A stretch of 64,000 nucleotides of DNA from Sporosarcina highlanderae (GCF_030433715.1 NZ_JAROCC010000007.1:62001-126000), one strand, 5' to 3'. Positions 52,485 through 62,941 are shown, numbered from the stretch's first letter. Made by a program: numbers and translations. Notes: a model not told the origin generated them from the sequence alone.

Positions 52485-53021
52485 TCAACCCGGCTTGATC
52501 TCTTCCATATATCCTTCAATATCACTTTCCGACATTTCTCCTGTAATAATTCTTACAATCTTACCTTCCGGATTGATAAGCATAGTAGTTGGCAACGGTT
52601 TAACATTATATGTTTGCATCACACTTTTCGTCTTATCGATTAAAGTAGGGAATGTCATGCCATATTGTTCAGCAAATGTACGAACTTTAAAATCGGATTC
52701 AGCGATATTGACGGCTAAAATTTGTACTCCTTGGTCTTTATACACCTCGTATTGTCTTCCCATTGCAGGCATTTCCTTTTTACATGGAGCACACCAAGTT
52801 CCCCAGAAATTTAAAAAGACCCCTTGTCCTTTATACTCCGATAACTTATGTTCAATTCCATCCAAATCAACAAGTGCAAAGTCTGGGGCATAATCGCCGA
52901 CTTTTAAAACATTGTATTTCTCTTTTGCAAAACCGGAGTATATTGTAAATACAATGGCTGCTGCCAGAAGTGATAGTGTAATTACTCTAAAAATAAAACG
53001 ATTCCTTTTTTTGTTATTCAA
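52485..53021 (-). CDS. resA: Extracytoplasmic thiol-disulfide oxidoreductase ResA
   Basis: A membrane-anchored thioredoxin-like protein of 178 residues. It has an N-terminal helix (about 10-28), then VGDYAPDFALVDLDG, the active site WCAPC, and PLPTTMLINPEGKIVRI. ResA keeps apocytochrome c haem-binding cysteines reduced for haem attachment. The start is TTG at 53021, about nine bases after AAGGGG, which gives the normal ResA length. The longer open frame upstream is not expected. It is divergent from the sensor kinase gene; resB and ccsA lie 4.7 kb away. Confidence 0.9.
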   Translation of the reverse strand: MNNKKRNRFIFRVITLSLLAAAIVFTIYSGFAKEKYNVLKVGDYAPDFALVDLDGIEHKLSEYKGQGVFLNFWGTWCAPCKKEMPAMGRQYEVYKDQGVQILAVNIAESDFKVRTFAEQYGMTFPTLIDKTKSVMQTYNVKPLPTTMLINPEGKIVRIITGEMSESDIEGYMEEIKPG

Positions 53022-53232
53022 TGTGAAATGACCCCTTTTCAAATTCATTAAAACACAGTTCATTTGCTGAGATGTCTTTATAACCACTACTATACTAAAG
53101 AACTTTGAAGAAAGTGTGCAGACACAAAGAAGTCATTAATTCACATGAACTAAGCACTTACGCCTCCATCTGCATATCTTTTTCACAATTGTTTTCTATA
53201 CTGATTGCATGAGGAAAGGAGAACTAACCGGG

Positions 53233-54594
53233 ATGAATAAAATTTCGAAAAAGCTGGCCGCTTACTTTATCATTTCTTTCCTCGTTTTGGAAACGGTACT
53301 AATGATGTATTTGCACCAAAATATCGTTCATACAAGAGTGGATGAAGAATATACCCGAATAATAACAAGTGGTTCGAACCACCGGAACGTTCTGCAAGAC
53401 CATTATTCAGCTGAGACAATCACTCATATCGTTTTAATGGAAGCGGAAGGGGATAGTGGAGTTATCATTACTGGAAAGAACGGTGAAGTCATCCGGAGTT
53501 CGGATGAGAAATTAGAAAATATTATGTCCTCCTTGTCTTTTCTACACAATTCCACTATTCAAAATGACCGAGTAATCATGCCGGATTGGAAAGATTCTCC
53601 TTATATAATAAGTGCCCATCCATACATGATTGATGGGAATAATTCGGGATATGTTTTAATGTTTCAAAGTAGCGAACCACTTGAAAGGTTAGTACGAAAA
53701 TTAAATTTCCACTTTGGTTTGGCAGGAGGAGCAATTATCGTCATCCTTTTTGTCATCTATTCGATATTGTCCAAATTTCTTACTCGCCCATTAATTCGTA
53801 TGAAAGAAGCTACGGAGAAATTGAGCGAAGGGAAATTCGATGTAAGCCTACCAGCAGGAGGTAATGACGAGCTTGGCGAACTATCGATTGCGATTCGGAA
53901 ACTGGCCAATGATTTGGAAAGAATGAAAAAGGACCGAAATGAGTTTCTTGCTTCCATCTCACATGAGTTAAGCACTCCGTTAACCTATTTGATTGGCTAT
54001 TTGAAAGTGGCTATGAGAGATGATTTGACCGAAGCCGAAAGAAATCACTATCTGATGATTATTGCGGAAGAGTCTAATCGTATGAAAGATCTAGTGAAAA
54101 ACTTGATGGAACTAGCAAAAATGGATGAAATGACGTTCGTTGTTTCTAAGGAGAATTTTTCATCCAAAAAGTTTGTAAAAGATATTTTCCGACTTGTCGA
54201 ACCTTCATTTGCTCTAAAGAATGTAGATCTGAATTTGATTTGCAAGGATGATTTTTCAATTCATGCAGATCCAGTGCGGCTTGAACAGATTGTACTGAAT
54301 CTGCTGGATAATGCACTAAAGTATTCAAAAGAAAATACAACAGTAACCTTGGAAATTTCAAAAGAACAAAGTCATACAGTCATTTCAGTCGTTGATGAAG
54401 GAATTGGAATACCAGAAGAACAAATTGATTTGATTTTTGAAAAGCTTTTTAGAGTTGAAAAATCCCGTTCCAGAACATTTGGCGGATCCGGCCTTGGACT
54501 TGCTATTGTCAAGGAATTGGTGGAAGCACATGGGGGAACGATAGAAGTGAAAAGTGAGTTCGGAAAAGGGAGTAGATTTACAATTAAGATTTAA
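53233..54594 (+). CDS. Sensor histidine kinase
   Basis: A 453-residue kinase. Two membrane helices (about 8-28 and 160-182) bracket an extracytoplasmic sensor region. They are followed by HAMP (RPLIRMKEATEKLSEGKF), the dimerisation domain with the phospho-accepting histidine in ASISHELSTPL, and the ATPase with NLLDNALKYS, DEGIGIP and GGSGLGLAIVK. The signal is unknown; genes downstream suggest redox or metal stress. ATG at 53233 is behind AAAGGAG. It precedes its regulator gene, the reverse of the usual order. Confidence 0.93.
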   Translation: MNKISKKLAAYFIISFLVLETVLMMYLHQNIVHTRVDEEYTRIITSGSNHRNVLQDHYSAETITHIVLMEAEGDSGVIITGKNGEVIRSSDEKLENIMSSLSFLHNSTIQNDRVIMPDWKDSPYIISAHPYMIDGNNSGYVLMFQSSEPLERLVRKLNFHFGLAGGAIIVILFVIYSILSKFLTRPLIRMKEATEKLSEGKFDVSLPAGGNDELGELSIAIRKLANDLERMKKDRNEFLASISHELSTPLTYLIGYLKVAMRDDLTEAERNHYLMIIAEESNRMKDLVKNLMELAKMDEMTFVVSKENFSSKKFVKDIFRLVEPSFALKNVDLNLICKDDFSIHADPVRLEQIVLNLLDNALKYSKENTTVTLEISKEQSHTVISVVDEGIGIPEEQIDLIFEKLFRVEKSRSRTFGGSGLGLAIVKELVEAHGGTIEVKSEFGKGSRFTIKI

Positions 54595-54616
54595 ACCGGT
54601 AAGGAGTTGAAATTGG

Positions 54617-55294
54617 ATGCAGACAATTTTACTTATAGACGACGAACATAGAATGCTCGATTTACTTGGGTTGTTTTTAGAGCCATATGGGTTCAACTGT
54701 ATTAAAGCAGACGCCGGGAAAAAGGGACTGGAGAAAGTTAAGGTAGAAAAGGTCGATATCGTTTTATTAGATGTAATGATGCCTGATATGGATGGTTGGG
54801 AAGTGTGCAAGAAAATACGGGAACTATCTACCATTCCTGTGATTATGCTAACAGCGAGGACAGACAAAGCAGACATTGTAAAAGGCCTTGAATTCGGGGC
54901 TGATGATTATATCACGAAGCCGTTTGATGAGCGAGAACTTGTTGCAAGAGTGAATGCATTATTACGACGCACTGCAAGCGAAACTGACGATAGAAGCAAT
55001 ACTGTGTATGGGGATTTCACGTTGAATCGGGATTCTTATTCATTACATTATAATAACTTGGAAGTGCAACTCACCTTAAAGGAATTTTATATAATTGAGG
55101 CGTTAATCACTCATCCAAAAAGGACATTTACGAGGGAACAGCTTTTACGTACCGCTTGGGACTATAACACATTCACAGATATCCGGACAGTGGACTCGCA
55201 TATCCGTAATTTAAGGGAGAAATTAAAAGCTGCGGGATTCCCTATCAATGACTTCTTATTAACAGTGTGGGGAATCGGATATAAGTGGAACTAA
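54617..55294 (+). CDS. OmpR-family response regulator
   Basis: A 225-residue regulator with receiver domain (DDE near 9, phosphorylated aspartate in VLLDVMMPDMDGWE near 53, lysine in ITKPFDERE near 105) and C-terminal winged helix ending TVWGIGYKWN. It is the likely partner of the upstream kinase and a candidate controller of the downstream redox genes. A decayed paralogue lies at 45143. Confidence 0.95.
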   Translation: MQTILLIDDEHRMLDLLGLFLEPYGFNCIKADAGKKGLEKVKVEKVDIVLLDVMMPDMDGWEVCKKIRELSTIPVIMLTARTDKADIVKGLEFGADDYITKPFDERELVARVNALLRRTASETDDRSNTVYGDFTLNRDSYSLHYNNLEVQLTLKEFYIIEALITHPKRTFTREQLLRTAWDYNTFTDIRTVDSHIRNLREKLKAAGFPINDFLLTVWGIGYKWN

Positions 55295-55305
55295 AGGAGA
55301 TAGAA

Positions 55306-56226
55306 ATGATGAAAAAAACAGCAAAATATATTGGCATTGCGGGAATCATCACGCTTTTGTCTGCATGTAATGCGACTAAGGATGATACTTTCGCGTTTGA
55401 GGAATTGGAAAACAGTAAAATTGATCATCTACATGGTCTAGGCTATATAAATGGAGGTCCTGAAGTGGTCATTTCAACACATGAAGGGCTCTATGCTTAT
55501 GGTGAAGATGGTTGGAAAGAAGCGAATAGTGAAAAGCACGATTATATGGGTTTCCAAGCAGTACGTGAAGGTTTCTTTTCAAGCGGACATCCGGAACCAA
55601 ATTCAAAACTTGAAAATCCACTTGGACTTGTGAAAAGTACAGATCGTGGTGCGAGCTTTGAAAAATTGGCATTTTACGGTGAAATCGATTTTCACTATAT
55701 GGGAGTCGGATATGATTCAAATGCCATCTATGCATTGAATGAAATGCCGACAAAAGATATGCCAGCGGGTCTACATTATTCACTCGATGAGGGAGGATCA
55801 TGGAAGGAAGCGTCGATGAATGGTTTCGATTCCGAGTTCATCTCGAATTTAGCAGCACATCCTTCCCGCGAAGAAATAATTACAATCGGGAGCAAAGATG
55901 GATTGTTTCTCTCCCAGGACTATGGTGAAAACTTTGCCCCTCTTAATGAGGCGGGAATGGTTACATTTGTGACGTTAACTGAAACAGGAGGATTGTATGC
56001 CAGCTACGAGAATGACATTGTGAAGCTCAGCTCGTTTGTATTAGATGAAAAAAAAGAAGTGGAACTTCCGCTTCCAAACGAAATTGCTCCTATCGTATAT
56101 ATTGCGGTTAATCCAGATGATCAACGGGAGATTGTAATTGCCACTTTTACTAATGATATTTATAGGACAACAGACGAAGGAGTAAATTGGGAAACCCTTG
56201 CTAAAAATGGAGAGTTACTAAATTAA
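55306..56226 (+). CDS. Lipoprotein of the F510_1955 glycosylhydrolase-like (BNR/sortilin-type propeller) family
   Basis: A 306-residue protein with a lipobox LLSAC (about residue 20), then HLHGLGYINGGPEVVISTHEGLYAY and repeated blades with Asp-box-like DRGASFEKL, DEGGSWKEA, DYGENFAPL and DEGVNWETL. The family name reflects fold similarity only; no hydrolase activity is shown here. It probably sits on the outer face of the membrane. ATG at 55306 is six bases after AAAGGAG. In other Firmicutes this protein is found with copper and redox genes. Confidence 0.82.
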   Translation: MMKKTAKYIGIAGIITLLSACNATKDDTFAFEELENSKIDHLHGLGYINGGPEVVISTHEGLYAYGEDGWKEANSEKHDYMGFQAVREGFFSSGHPEPNSKLENPLGLVKSTDRGASFEKLAFYGEIDFHYMGVGYDSNAIYALNEMPTKDMPAGLHYSLDEGGSWKEASMNGFDSEFISNLAAHPSREEIITIGSKDGLFLSQDYGENFAPLNEAGMVTFVTLTETGGLYASYENDIVKLSSFVLDEKKEVELPLPNEIAPIVYIAVNPDDQREIVIATFTNDIYRTTDEGVNWETLAKNGELLN

Positions 56227-56246
56227 AGTAGGGTTGGTGATTTCCA

Positions 56247-56981
56247 ATGTATGGATTTTTGTCGAAAATCAGTTCAATAATTACTGAGCCTGTTACGGGT
56301 CTTATTAATTCGTACGCAGATTTCCCACTCATGTTTGCATTACTATTAGGGGTGGTTGGCGCTGTTGCACCATGTCAATTGACAGGGAATATGAGCGCCA
56401 TCACTTTATACGGCAATCGGACGATTCAATTTAATACAGATTGGCTCGAGATTTTTGCTTTTATTGCAGGAAAGGTTGTCGTTTTCAGTACATTTGGTCT
56501 TTTGGCATGGATGTTCGGTCAAACATTCGAATCAAAGATGACCGAATACTTTCCGATTTTCCGAAAAGCTATTGGTCCTCTCATTGTTGTTACTGGGCTT
56601 GTCCTATTGGGTGTATTGAAACTGAGAATCTTTCAGCGCATGACTATACATATTCCGGTACGAATGCGAGAAGGGAAGGTTGGCTCTTTCCTTCTTGGTG
56701 CAAGTTTTTCACTTGCATTTTGCCCGACAATGTTTATTCTGTTTTTCGTTTGGCTCATGCCAGTGGTTTCGTCAACCTCTTATGGTCTTGTACTTCCCGC
56801 TGTTTTTGGAATTGCAACATCGTTCCCTCTCATTCTTCTTTTCCTGATCATATGGCTTTTTGAGACAGACCGTCGCATCATGAAAAAGAGCGTGAAGATC
56901 GGTCGTCTCATTCAACAGCTAGCGGGATTGCTGCTTGTGCTGATCGGAGTATTTGATACGATCACTTTTTGGGGAATTTAA
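56247..56981 (+). CDS. CcdA/DsbD-like membrane thiol transporter
   Basis: A 244-residue protein with six predicted helices. The first half has GVVGAVAPCQLTGNMSAIT and the second ASFSLAFCPTMFILFFVW, so each half carries one cysteine, as in DsbD/CcdA, which pass electrons across the membrane. It is divergent from the true CcdA encoded next. A role with the preceding lipoprotein or in metal-related redox is inferred. Confidence 0.78.
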   Translation: MYGFLSKISSIITEPVTGLINSYADFPLMFALLLGVVGAVAPCQLTGNMSAITLYGNRTIQFNTDWLEIFAFIAGKVVVFSTFGLLAWMFGQTFESKMTEYFPIFRKAIGPLIVVTGLVLLGVLKLRIFQRMTIHIPVRMREGKVGSFLLGASFSLAFCPTMFILFFVWLMPVVSSTSYGLVLPAVFGIATSFPLILLFLIIWLFETDRRIMKKSVKIGRLIQQLAGLLLVLIGVFDTITFWGI

Positions 56982-57029
56982 CTATTGCTTTAGCTACTTG
57001 CTGTTTGTTCAATTTAAGGAGTGTCATTT

Positions 57030-57740
57030 ATGTTGACTGATTTAAATTTATTTCTAGCATTTGGTGCAGGGCTTCTTAACTTCATATCACCCTGCACATT
57101 ACCGCTCTACCCAGCGTTCCTTTCTTATATTACGGGCATGTCACTCGATGAATTGAAATCCGATAGTAAGAAGATACGGAAAAGCGGAATCGTACACACA
57201 TTATTGTTTCTATTAGGCTTTTCAATCATCTTCATATTTCTTGGATTTAGCTCCTCTTTCGTAGGGACTTTCTTTATTCAATATCAAGATCTCCTTCGAC
57301 AAATTGGTTCCATTTTCATTATTATTTTTGGTTTAATGATTATTGGTCTTTTTACACCAGCATTCCTAATGAAGGAGAAAAAACTCCAATTTAAAAACCG
57401 ACCTGCTGGTTATTTTGGCACGTTTCTTATTGGACTTGCGTTTGCAGCGGGATGGACACCGTGTACCGGTCCGATAACAGGGGCTGTCTTCATGCTAGCT
57501 TCCCAAAATCCGGGTTCTGGCATCTGGTATATGCTTGCCTATGTTCTTGGATTCGCGATTCCATTTTTCCTACTTTCGATTTTCATTACCCGGGTAAAAT
57601 GGATCCAAAAATATAGCCGGACAATTACAAAAGTCGGTGGTTATATCATGATTGCACTTGGGATCCTACTGTTCTTTGACGGATTGACGTTCATTATCGC
57701 ATGGCTGAGTCCATTTTTTGGAGATTTCATGGGGTTTTAA
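57030..57740 (+). CDS. ccdA: Cytochrome c biogenesis protein CcdA
   Basis: A 236-residue, six-helix protein with cysteines in NFISPCTLPLYPAFLSYITG and AAGWTPCTGPITG, matching CcdA. It moves reducing equivalents to ResA for haem attachment. ATG at 57030 follows AAGGAG by eight bases. It precedes resB by 35 bases. Confidence 0.92.
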   Translation: MLTDLNLFLAFGAGLLNFISPCTLPLYPAFLSYITGMSLDELKSDSKKIRKSGIVHTLLFLLGFSIIFIFLGFSSSFVGTFFIQYQDLLRQIGSIFIIIFGLMIIGLFTPAFLMKEKKLQFKNRPAGYFGTFLIGLAFAAGWTPCTGPITGAVFMLASQNPGSGIWYMLAYVLGFAIPFFLLSIFITRVKWIQKYSRTITKVGGYIMIALGILLFFDGLTFIIAWLSPFFGDFMGF

Positions 57741-57775
57741 CATCCAATTAAATTATTTTAAGGAGTAATTGATAA

Positions 57776-59425
57776 ATGAGTAAAATAAAATGCCAATGTG
57801 GTCATGAAAACCCGTTTGGCACAGTTCTATGTGAGAAATGTGGACGACCTCAGACGGAAGAAGCAAAGAAAAGTAAACTTGTCGACATGCGATATGAAGG
57901 ATCGGCAAGAAGATCACAAACATATAAACGGTCTTTTGTTGATAAAATATGGAATTTCTTTTCTAGTGTTAAGGTTGGAATTAGTATCATTATTGCCGTC
58001 CTTGCGACATCGGCGATAGGCACAATTTTTCCTCAGAAGCTGTTTGTTCCAGCAACAACTGATTCTGACATCTTTGCATATTACGAAAAGCATTATGGTT
58101 TTGCCGGAACCTTGTATTATAAGCTTGGATTTTACGATATGTACAACAGCTGGTGGTTCATAATACTTATTGGGATGCTTGGTACTTCCATCATCATCGC
58201 GAGTGTTGATAGGTTTTTTCCGCTTTACAAGTCATTGAAAAAGCAACGCACGAAACGGCATAGATCCTTTTTGAAGAAGCAAAGGATCTATGCTGAAGGG
58301 ACAGTGGCTGAGTCAAATAATTCACTAGCAAAAGCAGAGGAGAGGCTTAAAGAACTTCGTTACAATGTTAAGACAGAAGAAGGAGCGCTTCTGGCGGAGA
58401 AAGGCCGGTTTTCCAGATGGGGTCCCTATGTCAACCATACGGGATTGATCATCTTCCTATTTGCTGTTCTATTACGGAGTCTTCCTGGCTTCTATGTCGA
58501 TGAACAGGTCTGGCTCCGTGAAGGAGAAACGCGTGCCCTCCCAGGTGCTCCCGGCTATTATTTAAAGAACAATGATTTCATTATAGAGACTTATTCAAAG
58601 GAAGAAGACTCTACATTTGGACAGGCAATAGATCGAGTTGGGACAATCGTGAAAAATTACCAATCAGATGTCACCTTATACAAAGATGCAGAGGGCGGTC
58701 TTCCAGGTCAATCAGATCAGATGGAATTTGTAAAAGATTTTTCAATCGTCGTCAATAAGCCACTAAACTTTGATGGATTCAATGTATACCAAATGGACTT
58801 CCGACTTGACGAATTAAAATCAATGACATTCCAATTGACTGAAAAGGAAACAGATAAATCATTTGGCGAATTTACAGTTGATCTTCTCAATCCAGAGCGT
58901 TTGTATCAATTAAACGAAGGCGCCATTGTCGAACTGAAAGAATTCTACCCGGATTATGGTGGAATTGAAGATGGAGAACCTGTTACAAAATCACCGATCC
59001 CAAACAATCCAGCATTCATATTTAAAATGGTAACCCCATCCAAGCCGAAAGGTGAAATGAGTTTTGTCGCTATCAGACAGACACTGGAGACAAAAGTGAA
59101 CGATTATAAAGTTAATTTTGTCAGCGCAGAAACACGAGACATTACGGGACTTGTAGTTCGAAAGGACAGAACGCTTTATATATTGCTCCTAGGGGGTATT
59201 ATTTTCATGATTGGAGTTGCACAAGGATCCTACTGGAACCATCGGAGAATATGGATACAAAAAGGTGAAGGAAATGAACTTGTCCTTGCAGGTCATACGA
59301 ATAAAAACTGGTTTGGATTAAAAAAAGAGCTTGATAAAGTTAAACTCTACGCTGACTTGCCACAATATGAAGATAGGCATGACACTGAGTTTGATAAGGA
59401 AGGTAAGAAAGGGGACAAGTCATAA
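57776..59425 (+). CDS. resB: Cytochrome c biogenesis protein ResB (Ccs1)
   Basis: A 549-residue membrane subunit of the system II haem lyase. An N-terminal zinc-ribbon-like [18 protein letters not shown] precedes the family start ([23 protein letters not shown]). The helices near 62-82, 125-145, 215-235 and 465-485 and a large extracytoplasmic loop follow the ResB plan. It shares its last base with ccsA's first. ResB and CcsA together export and attach haem. Confidence 0.93.
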   Translation: MSKIKCQCGHENPFGTVLCEKCGRPQTEEAKKSKLVDMRYEGSARRSQTYKRSFVDKIWNFFSSVKVGISIIIAVLATSAIGTIFPQKLFVPATTDSDIFAYYEKHYGFAGTLYYKLGFYDMYNSWWFIILIGMLGTSIIIASVDRFFPLYKSLKKQRTKRHRSFLKKQRIYAEGTVAESNNSLAKAEERLKELRYNVKTEEGALLAEKGRFSRWGPYVNHTGLIIFLFAVLLRSLPGFYVDEQVWLREGETRALPGAPGYYLKNNDFIIETYSKEEDSTFGQAIDRVGTIVKNYQSDVTLYKDAEGGLPGQSDQMEFVKDFSIVVNKPLNFDGFNVYQMDFRLDELKSMTFQLTEKETDKSFGEFTVDLLNPERLYQLNEGAIVELKEFYPDYGGIEDGEPVTKSPIPNNPAFIFKMVTPSKPKGEMSFVAIRQTLETKVNDYKVNFVSAETRDITGLVVRKDRTLYILLLGGIIFMIGVAQGSYWNHRRIWIQKGEGNELVLAGHTNKNWFGLKKELDKVKLYADLPQYEDRHDTEFDKEGKKGDKS

Positions 59426-60609
59426 TGCAATTGGCATCATTGAGTGGGAATTTACTGTTCTTCTCATTTGTTGCATATCTTGTTGCAACGCTGATCTTCG
59501 GCGGAGCGGTAAAAGGTGCGAAAACACAAGAGTCATATGAAAATAATCGATGGGGAAAAATCGCAATTGGTATTACGGTAATTGGATTCATTACGCATCT
59601 AGGTTATTTTATAACACGATGGATCGCTTCTGCTCATGCACCGGTTAGTAATATGTTTGAATTTATAACCGCGTTTGCTATGATGCTTGTTGGCGCATTC
59701 ATCTTACTATTTTTCATTTACAGAACACCTTCCCTAGGGTTGTTTGCATTGCCACTAGCTGTTGTGATGATCGGATATGCAAGTATGTTCCCTAGGGAGC
59801 TATCACCATTAATCCCAGCGTTACAAACCTATTGGTTGACGATTCATGTTATTACTGCAGCAATTGGTGAGGCTATTCTCGCGATTAGTGCGGTTGCAGG
59901 TCTCGTATTTCTATTGAAAAACATTGACTTGACGAAAAAATCCAAGCAACGTTTTTGGTTGGAATCAGTGATGTTCACTCTTATACTTGTTGTCGGATTT
60001 ATTTTATCATCTTCCACGTTTGCAATTATGGGGTATGAAGCCAAGTTCACCTATATTAATAAAAGTGAACAAACAGTTCAAATCGTATATAATTATCCAC
60101 CGTTATTTGGGATGAATGAGTATGAATCACTTACTCCCGACAAGATGACGCCGCTTGCTGAAATGCCTCCAATCGTTAATGCGAAGACGCTTACGACTTT
60201 TGTTTGGTCAGTTGCAACAGGCATAGTCCTTTATATACTGCTAAGACTTATTTTGCGGCGACCGATTGCTGCATTGTTCCAGCCCTTCGCGAAAAAGGCG
60301 AATTCTGAGATTATGGATGAAATTGGTTACAGGTCCGTACTGATCGGATTCCCGGTATTTACCCTCGGGGCTCTCGTTTTTGCAATGATATGGGCACATG
60401 AAGCATGGTCCCGATTTTGGGGATGGGATCCGAAAGAAGTATGGGCGCTCATTACATGGTTATTCTATGCAGCCTTTTTGCATCTCAGGCTCTCCCGAGG
60501 ATGGGAAGGTGAGAAATCAGCTTGGCTTGCAGTCGTAGGTTTCATCATCATCATTTTCAACTTAATTGTAGTTAACTTGATTATCGCGGGCTTGCATTCA
60601 TACGCATGA
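59425..60609 (+). CDS. resC: Cytochrome c biogenesis protein CcsA/ResC
   Basis: A 394-residue polytopic protein with the haem-handling WWD-type motif [14 protein letters not shown] near residue 332 and conserved histidines in [13 protein letters not shown] and [16 protein letters not shown]. It forms the haem lyase with ResB. The start overlaps the resB stop by one base, so translation is coupled. Confidence 0.95.
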   Translation: MQLASLSGNLLFFSFVAYLVATLIFGGAVKGAKTQESYENNRWGKIAIGITVIGFITHLGYFITRWIASAHAPVSNMFEFITAFAMMLVGAFILLFFIYRTPSLGLFALPLAVVMIGYASMFPRELSPLIPALQTYWLTIHVITAAIGEAILAISAVAGLVFLLKNIDLTKKSKQRFWLESVMFTLILVVGFILSSSTFAIMGYEAKFTYINKSEQTVQIVYNYPPLFGMNEYESLTPDKMTPLAEMPPIVNAKTLTTFVWSVATGIVLYILLRLILRRPIAALFQPFAKKANSEIMDEIGYRSVLIGFPVFTLGALVFAMIWAHEAWSRFWGWDPKEVWALITWLFYAAFLHLRLSRGWEGEKSAWLAVVGFIIIIFNLIVVNLIIAGLHSYA

Positions 60610-60645
60610 GTTTGATAAATCAAATTCGAAGGAGGAGGCTGATAT

Positions 60646-61455
60646 ATGGTTAGTCTACTGACAATAAATCCCGTGGCATTTTCTATAGGGCCTATCGAAG
60701 TTCGATGGTATGGTATTCTAATCACACTAGGAATTATCCTCGCATTTATGATCGTCCAAAAGGAGATGATAAGGCGAGGGATGAATCCTGATTTTCTGAC
60801 TGACCTGCTAATTTGGGCAGTTCCAATTTCAATCATCAGTGCAAGGATTTATTACGTTACTTTTTCTTGGGAACATTATAAAGACAACCCTTTGAATATC
60901 ATTCGCATTTGGGAAGGAGGCATTGCCATCCATGGCGCCTTAATCGGTGCATTAATTACTACGTACGTTTTCACAAGATTTAGAGGTGTATCTTTCTGGA
61001 AAGTGGTAGATATTGCTGCGCCGGGTCTTTTGATTGGCCAAGTGATAGGAAGATGGGGGAATTTCATTAATCAAGAAGCACACGGTGGCCCCGTTTCGGA
61101 AAATTTCCTCGAAACGACAATTATACCGGATTGGATCATCAATCAAATGACAATTGACGGCGTAATTTATTATCCGACATTCCTTTACGAATCATCGTGG
61201 AACTTTATTGGTTTAATCATCATTATCCTATTGCGTAAAGTGAACTTGATACGTGGCGAAATGTTCTTATTTTACGTCGTTTGGTATTCTGCCGGCCGTT
61301 TCTTTATAGAAGGAATGCGGACGGATAGCTTATATATTATCGGTGAACTTCGGGCGGCACAAATTGTGTCGGTTATTGCGATAGTAGTTGCACTGATCAT
61401 ATTTGGCGTTAGACGTTATTGGCAAAAGATTGATGTGAATTATCAAGATAAGTAA
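60646..61455 (+). CDS. lgt: Phosphatidylglycerol-prolipoprotein diacylglyceryl transferase
   Basis: A 269-residue, seven-helix enzyme that attaches diacylglycerol to the lipobox cysteine. Signatures are RWYGILITLG, IHGALIG and the Lgt motif GQVIGRWGNFINQEAHGG near residue 140. Bacillales normally carry lgt beside hprK; here it is at the end of a cytochrome c/redox operon. It is thus probably a second copy, perhaps serving the lipoprotein at 55.3 kb. ATG behind GGAGGAGG. Confidence 0.93.
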   Translation: MVSLLTINPVAFSIGPIEVRWYGILITLGIILAFMIVQKEMIRRGMNPDFLTDLLIWAVPISIISARIYYVTFSWEHYKDNPLNIIRIWEGGIAIHGALIGALITTYVFTRFRGVSFWKVVDIAAPGLLIGQVIGRWGNFINQEAHGGPVSENFLETTIIPDWIINQMTIDGVIYYPTFLYESSWNFIGLIIIILLRKVNLIRGEMFLFYVVWYSAGRFFIEGMRTDSLYIIGELRAAQIVSVIAIVVALIIFGVRRYWQKIDVNYQDK

Positions 61456-61822
61456 AAGTGGCTGTGGGCAGTAAGATCACATAATATTGATTGAATAAAA
61501 ATTCCGGTGTGTATGGACTACACGCAGGAATTTGTTGGTTCTTTGTCAAATGACGTTGGCGAAGAATAGTAGCCAACCATAATTTAGTTATTGTAGGGCT
61601 ATCCAAGAAGTCAGTAAAGCTGGTTTTTTAGGATAGTCCTTTTTCATATAGTCCTCCATATATCCCGTTGTTTTCCGTTCCAGAAGGACGCTTTCAGCGG
61701 GTAGCAGGATTAATTTATCCAATATAATTATAAAAAATGACGTTAGTGAAGATCCTCCTCATCTCCTTTTAAAGGGATGGGGATTTCTTTCACCAACGTC
61801 ATTTATTGTACAACCAATTTTT
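61456..61822. other. Intergenic stretch holding three successive hairpins
   Basis: No gene is supported. AAATTCC / GGAATTT (61499-61533) probably ends the lgt transcript. AGGGCTATCC / GGATAGTCCT with TTTTT (61595-61645) is a second terminator. The third belongs to the minus-strand nuclease gene. Confidence 0.6.
61735..61804 (-). terminator. Long terminator of the endonuclease gene
   Basis: An imperfect stem of over 20 bp closed by AAATGACGTT / AACGTCATTT and including GATCC / GGATT and CATC / GATG parts. T-rich sequence follows on the minus strand. Confidence 0.75.
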
Positions 61823-62746
61823 TTAGAATTTTAGTTTTTTTGTCAAGTCGGGAAAATCGATAAACGGGTTTCGGTTGCCCTGAATTTCAAAAATAGCTTT
61901 ATTTCTATGTTTCTCGTAGTCGTTTACAGGAAATTGCTCATGCCATTGTACCAATAATGGGAGATTAATGGTCTTTTTAAAATGTATTAAGATCTTTGTT
62001 GGGTATCGCAACAAAAAATATAGAGTTGCACGGGCAACCGGCCCTTTTCCATACTCAGGTTCGAAACGGTTGATATCATACAAGCCGCAGTGATTATGAA
62101 GTTTTACTGGGGTTTCTTTTGAATCGAATTCATAATACGGAAAGTTTGATCTTATACTATTGCACTTTGGTTCACAAGCAAAGAGGTGATGTAAATCACC
62201 TTTCATAGGTTCTTTGGCTCTAAACCAAGATTGGGGAACAACGTGTTCAGCATTAAACTTATGTTGACTTGAAACTTTTCTGACTTGCCTTCTGATTTTT
62301 TTGCGGGAATATCTTTGCTTATTAATAAGTTTTCGATACTGTTCAAACCGTTTCTGAACCGTATTGAAATCTTCTTCGATGACTATTCTAGGATCTTTTT
62401 GTACACCGGAATAGATGTTTCTTAGTTGACCATCTGGTTGAAGATCCACCCAGGTGTATAGGTATTGATCTTTACTTACGTGATAAGGATGCTTATATTT
62501 GTGAGTCTCGGTTACAAGAGAGTGGAGGCTCTTGAATAATTTTTCGGGTTTCGATTCACTAAAAGAAATCTGGCAGTAATAATGCTCGATCCATGATTGA
62601 TCCTGTGCCTGATTATAATATAGCTCATGTTTTGATTGAATACTTTGTTGATTCTTTGTTAATTGGGCTACAAGGACATCTGAATCACATTCCTCCATAC
62701 ACTCTAATTCTTTCAACTCTTTTTTAATCAAGTTGATATTCTCCAT
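61823..62746 (-). CDS. Endonuclease I (BsnI/EndA-type) family nuclease without signal peptide
   Basis: A 307-residue protein with the beta-beta-alpha-metal nuclease core FNAEHVVPQSWF, then DLHHLFACEPKCNSIRSNFPY, and the family C-terminus GPVARATLYFLLRYP with GNRNPFIDFPD. Family members cut DNA and RNA non-specifically and are usually secreted. Here the N-terminus is a charged helix (ENINLIKKELKELECMEEC) with no signal sequence. Cytosolic action or non-classical export would be needed. ATG at 62746 is behind AAAGGTGGG. Confidence 0.88.
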   Translation of the reverse strand: MENINLIKKELKELECMEECDSDVLVAQLTKNQQSIQSKHELYYNQAQDQSWIEHYYCQISFSESKPEKLFKSLHSLVTETHKYKHPYHVSKDQYLYTWVDLQPDGQLRNIYSGVQKDPRIVIEEDFNTVQKRFEQYRKLINKQRYSRKKIRRQVRKVSSQHKFNAEHVVPQSWFRAKEPMKGDLHHLFACEPKCNSIRSNFPYYEFDSKETPVKLHNHCGLYDINRFEPEYGKGPVARATLYFLLRYPTKILIHFKKTINLPLLVQWHEQFPVNDYEKHRNKAIFEIQGNRNPFIDFPDLTKKLKF

Positions 62747-62831
62747 AGTTCCCACCTTTCTAAAAATCGAAATAAGGTGTACACCTGCACACTACTTTTT
62801 ACTTGTTCCCTGATTGAGATATACTAGAAAA

Positions 62832-62874
62832 GTAAATACTAATACCACGTTTAGAAGTGGATATTAGTATTTAC
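62832..62874 (-). terminator. Terminator of the copper ATPase gene
   Basis: A near-perfect stem GTAAATACTAATA / TATTAGTATTTAC extended by CAC / GTG; on the minus strand followed by CTTTTC. Confidence 0.7.
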
Positions 62875-62941
62875 CTTAGGTTTGTTTACCCTATTTAATT
62901 AGGTTAGGATTTGATCGAATTACATGAACCACTCTTAGTCT

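Noticed and set aside
56370..56390. A second attachment core, since TTGACAGGG recurs here
   Set aside because: It is only nine bases, lies inside the conserved cysteine region of the CcdA-like gene and has no tRNA T arm.
61735..61804. Terminal inverted repeats of an insertion sequence
   Set aside because: The two arms are only 70 bases apart, enclose no transposase and have T-rich flanks, so a terminator explains them.
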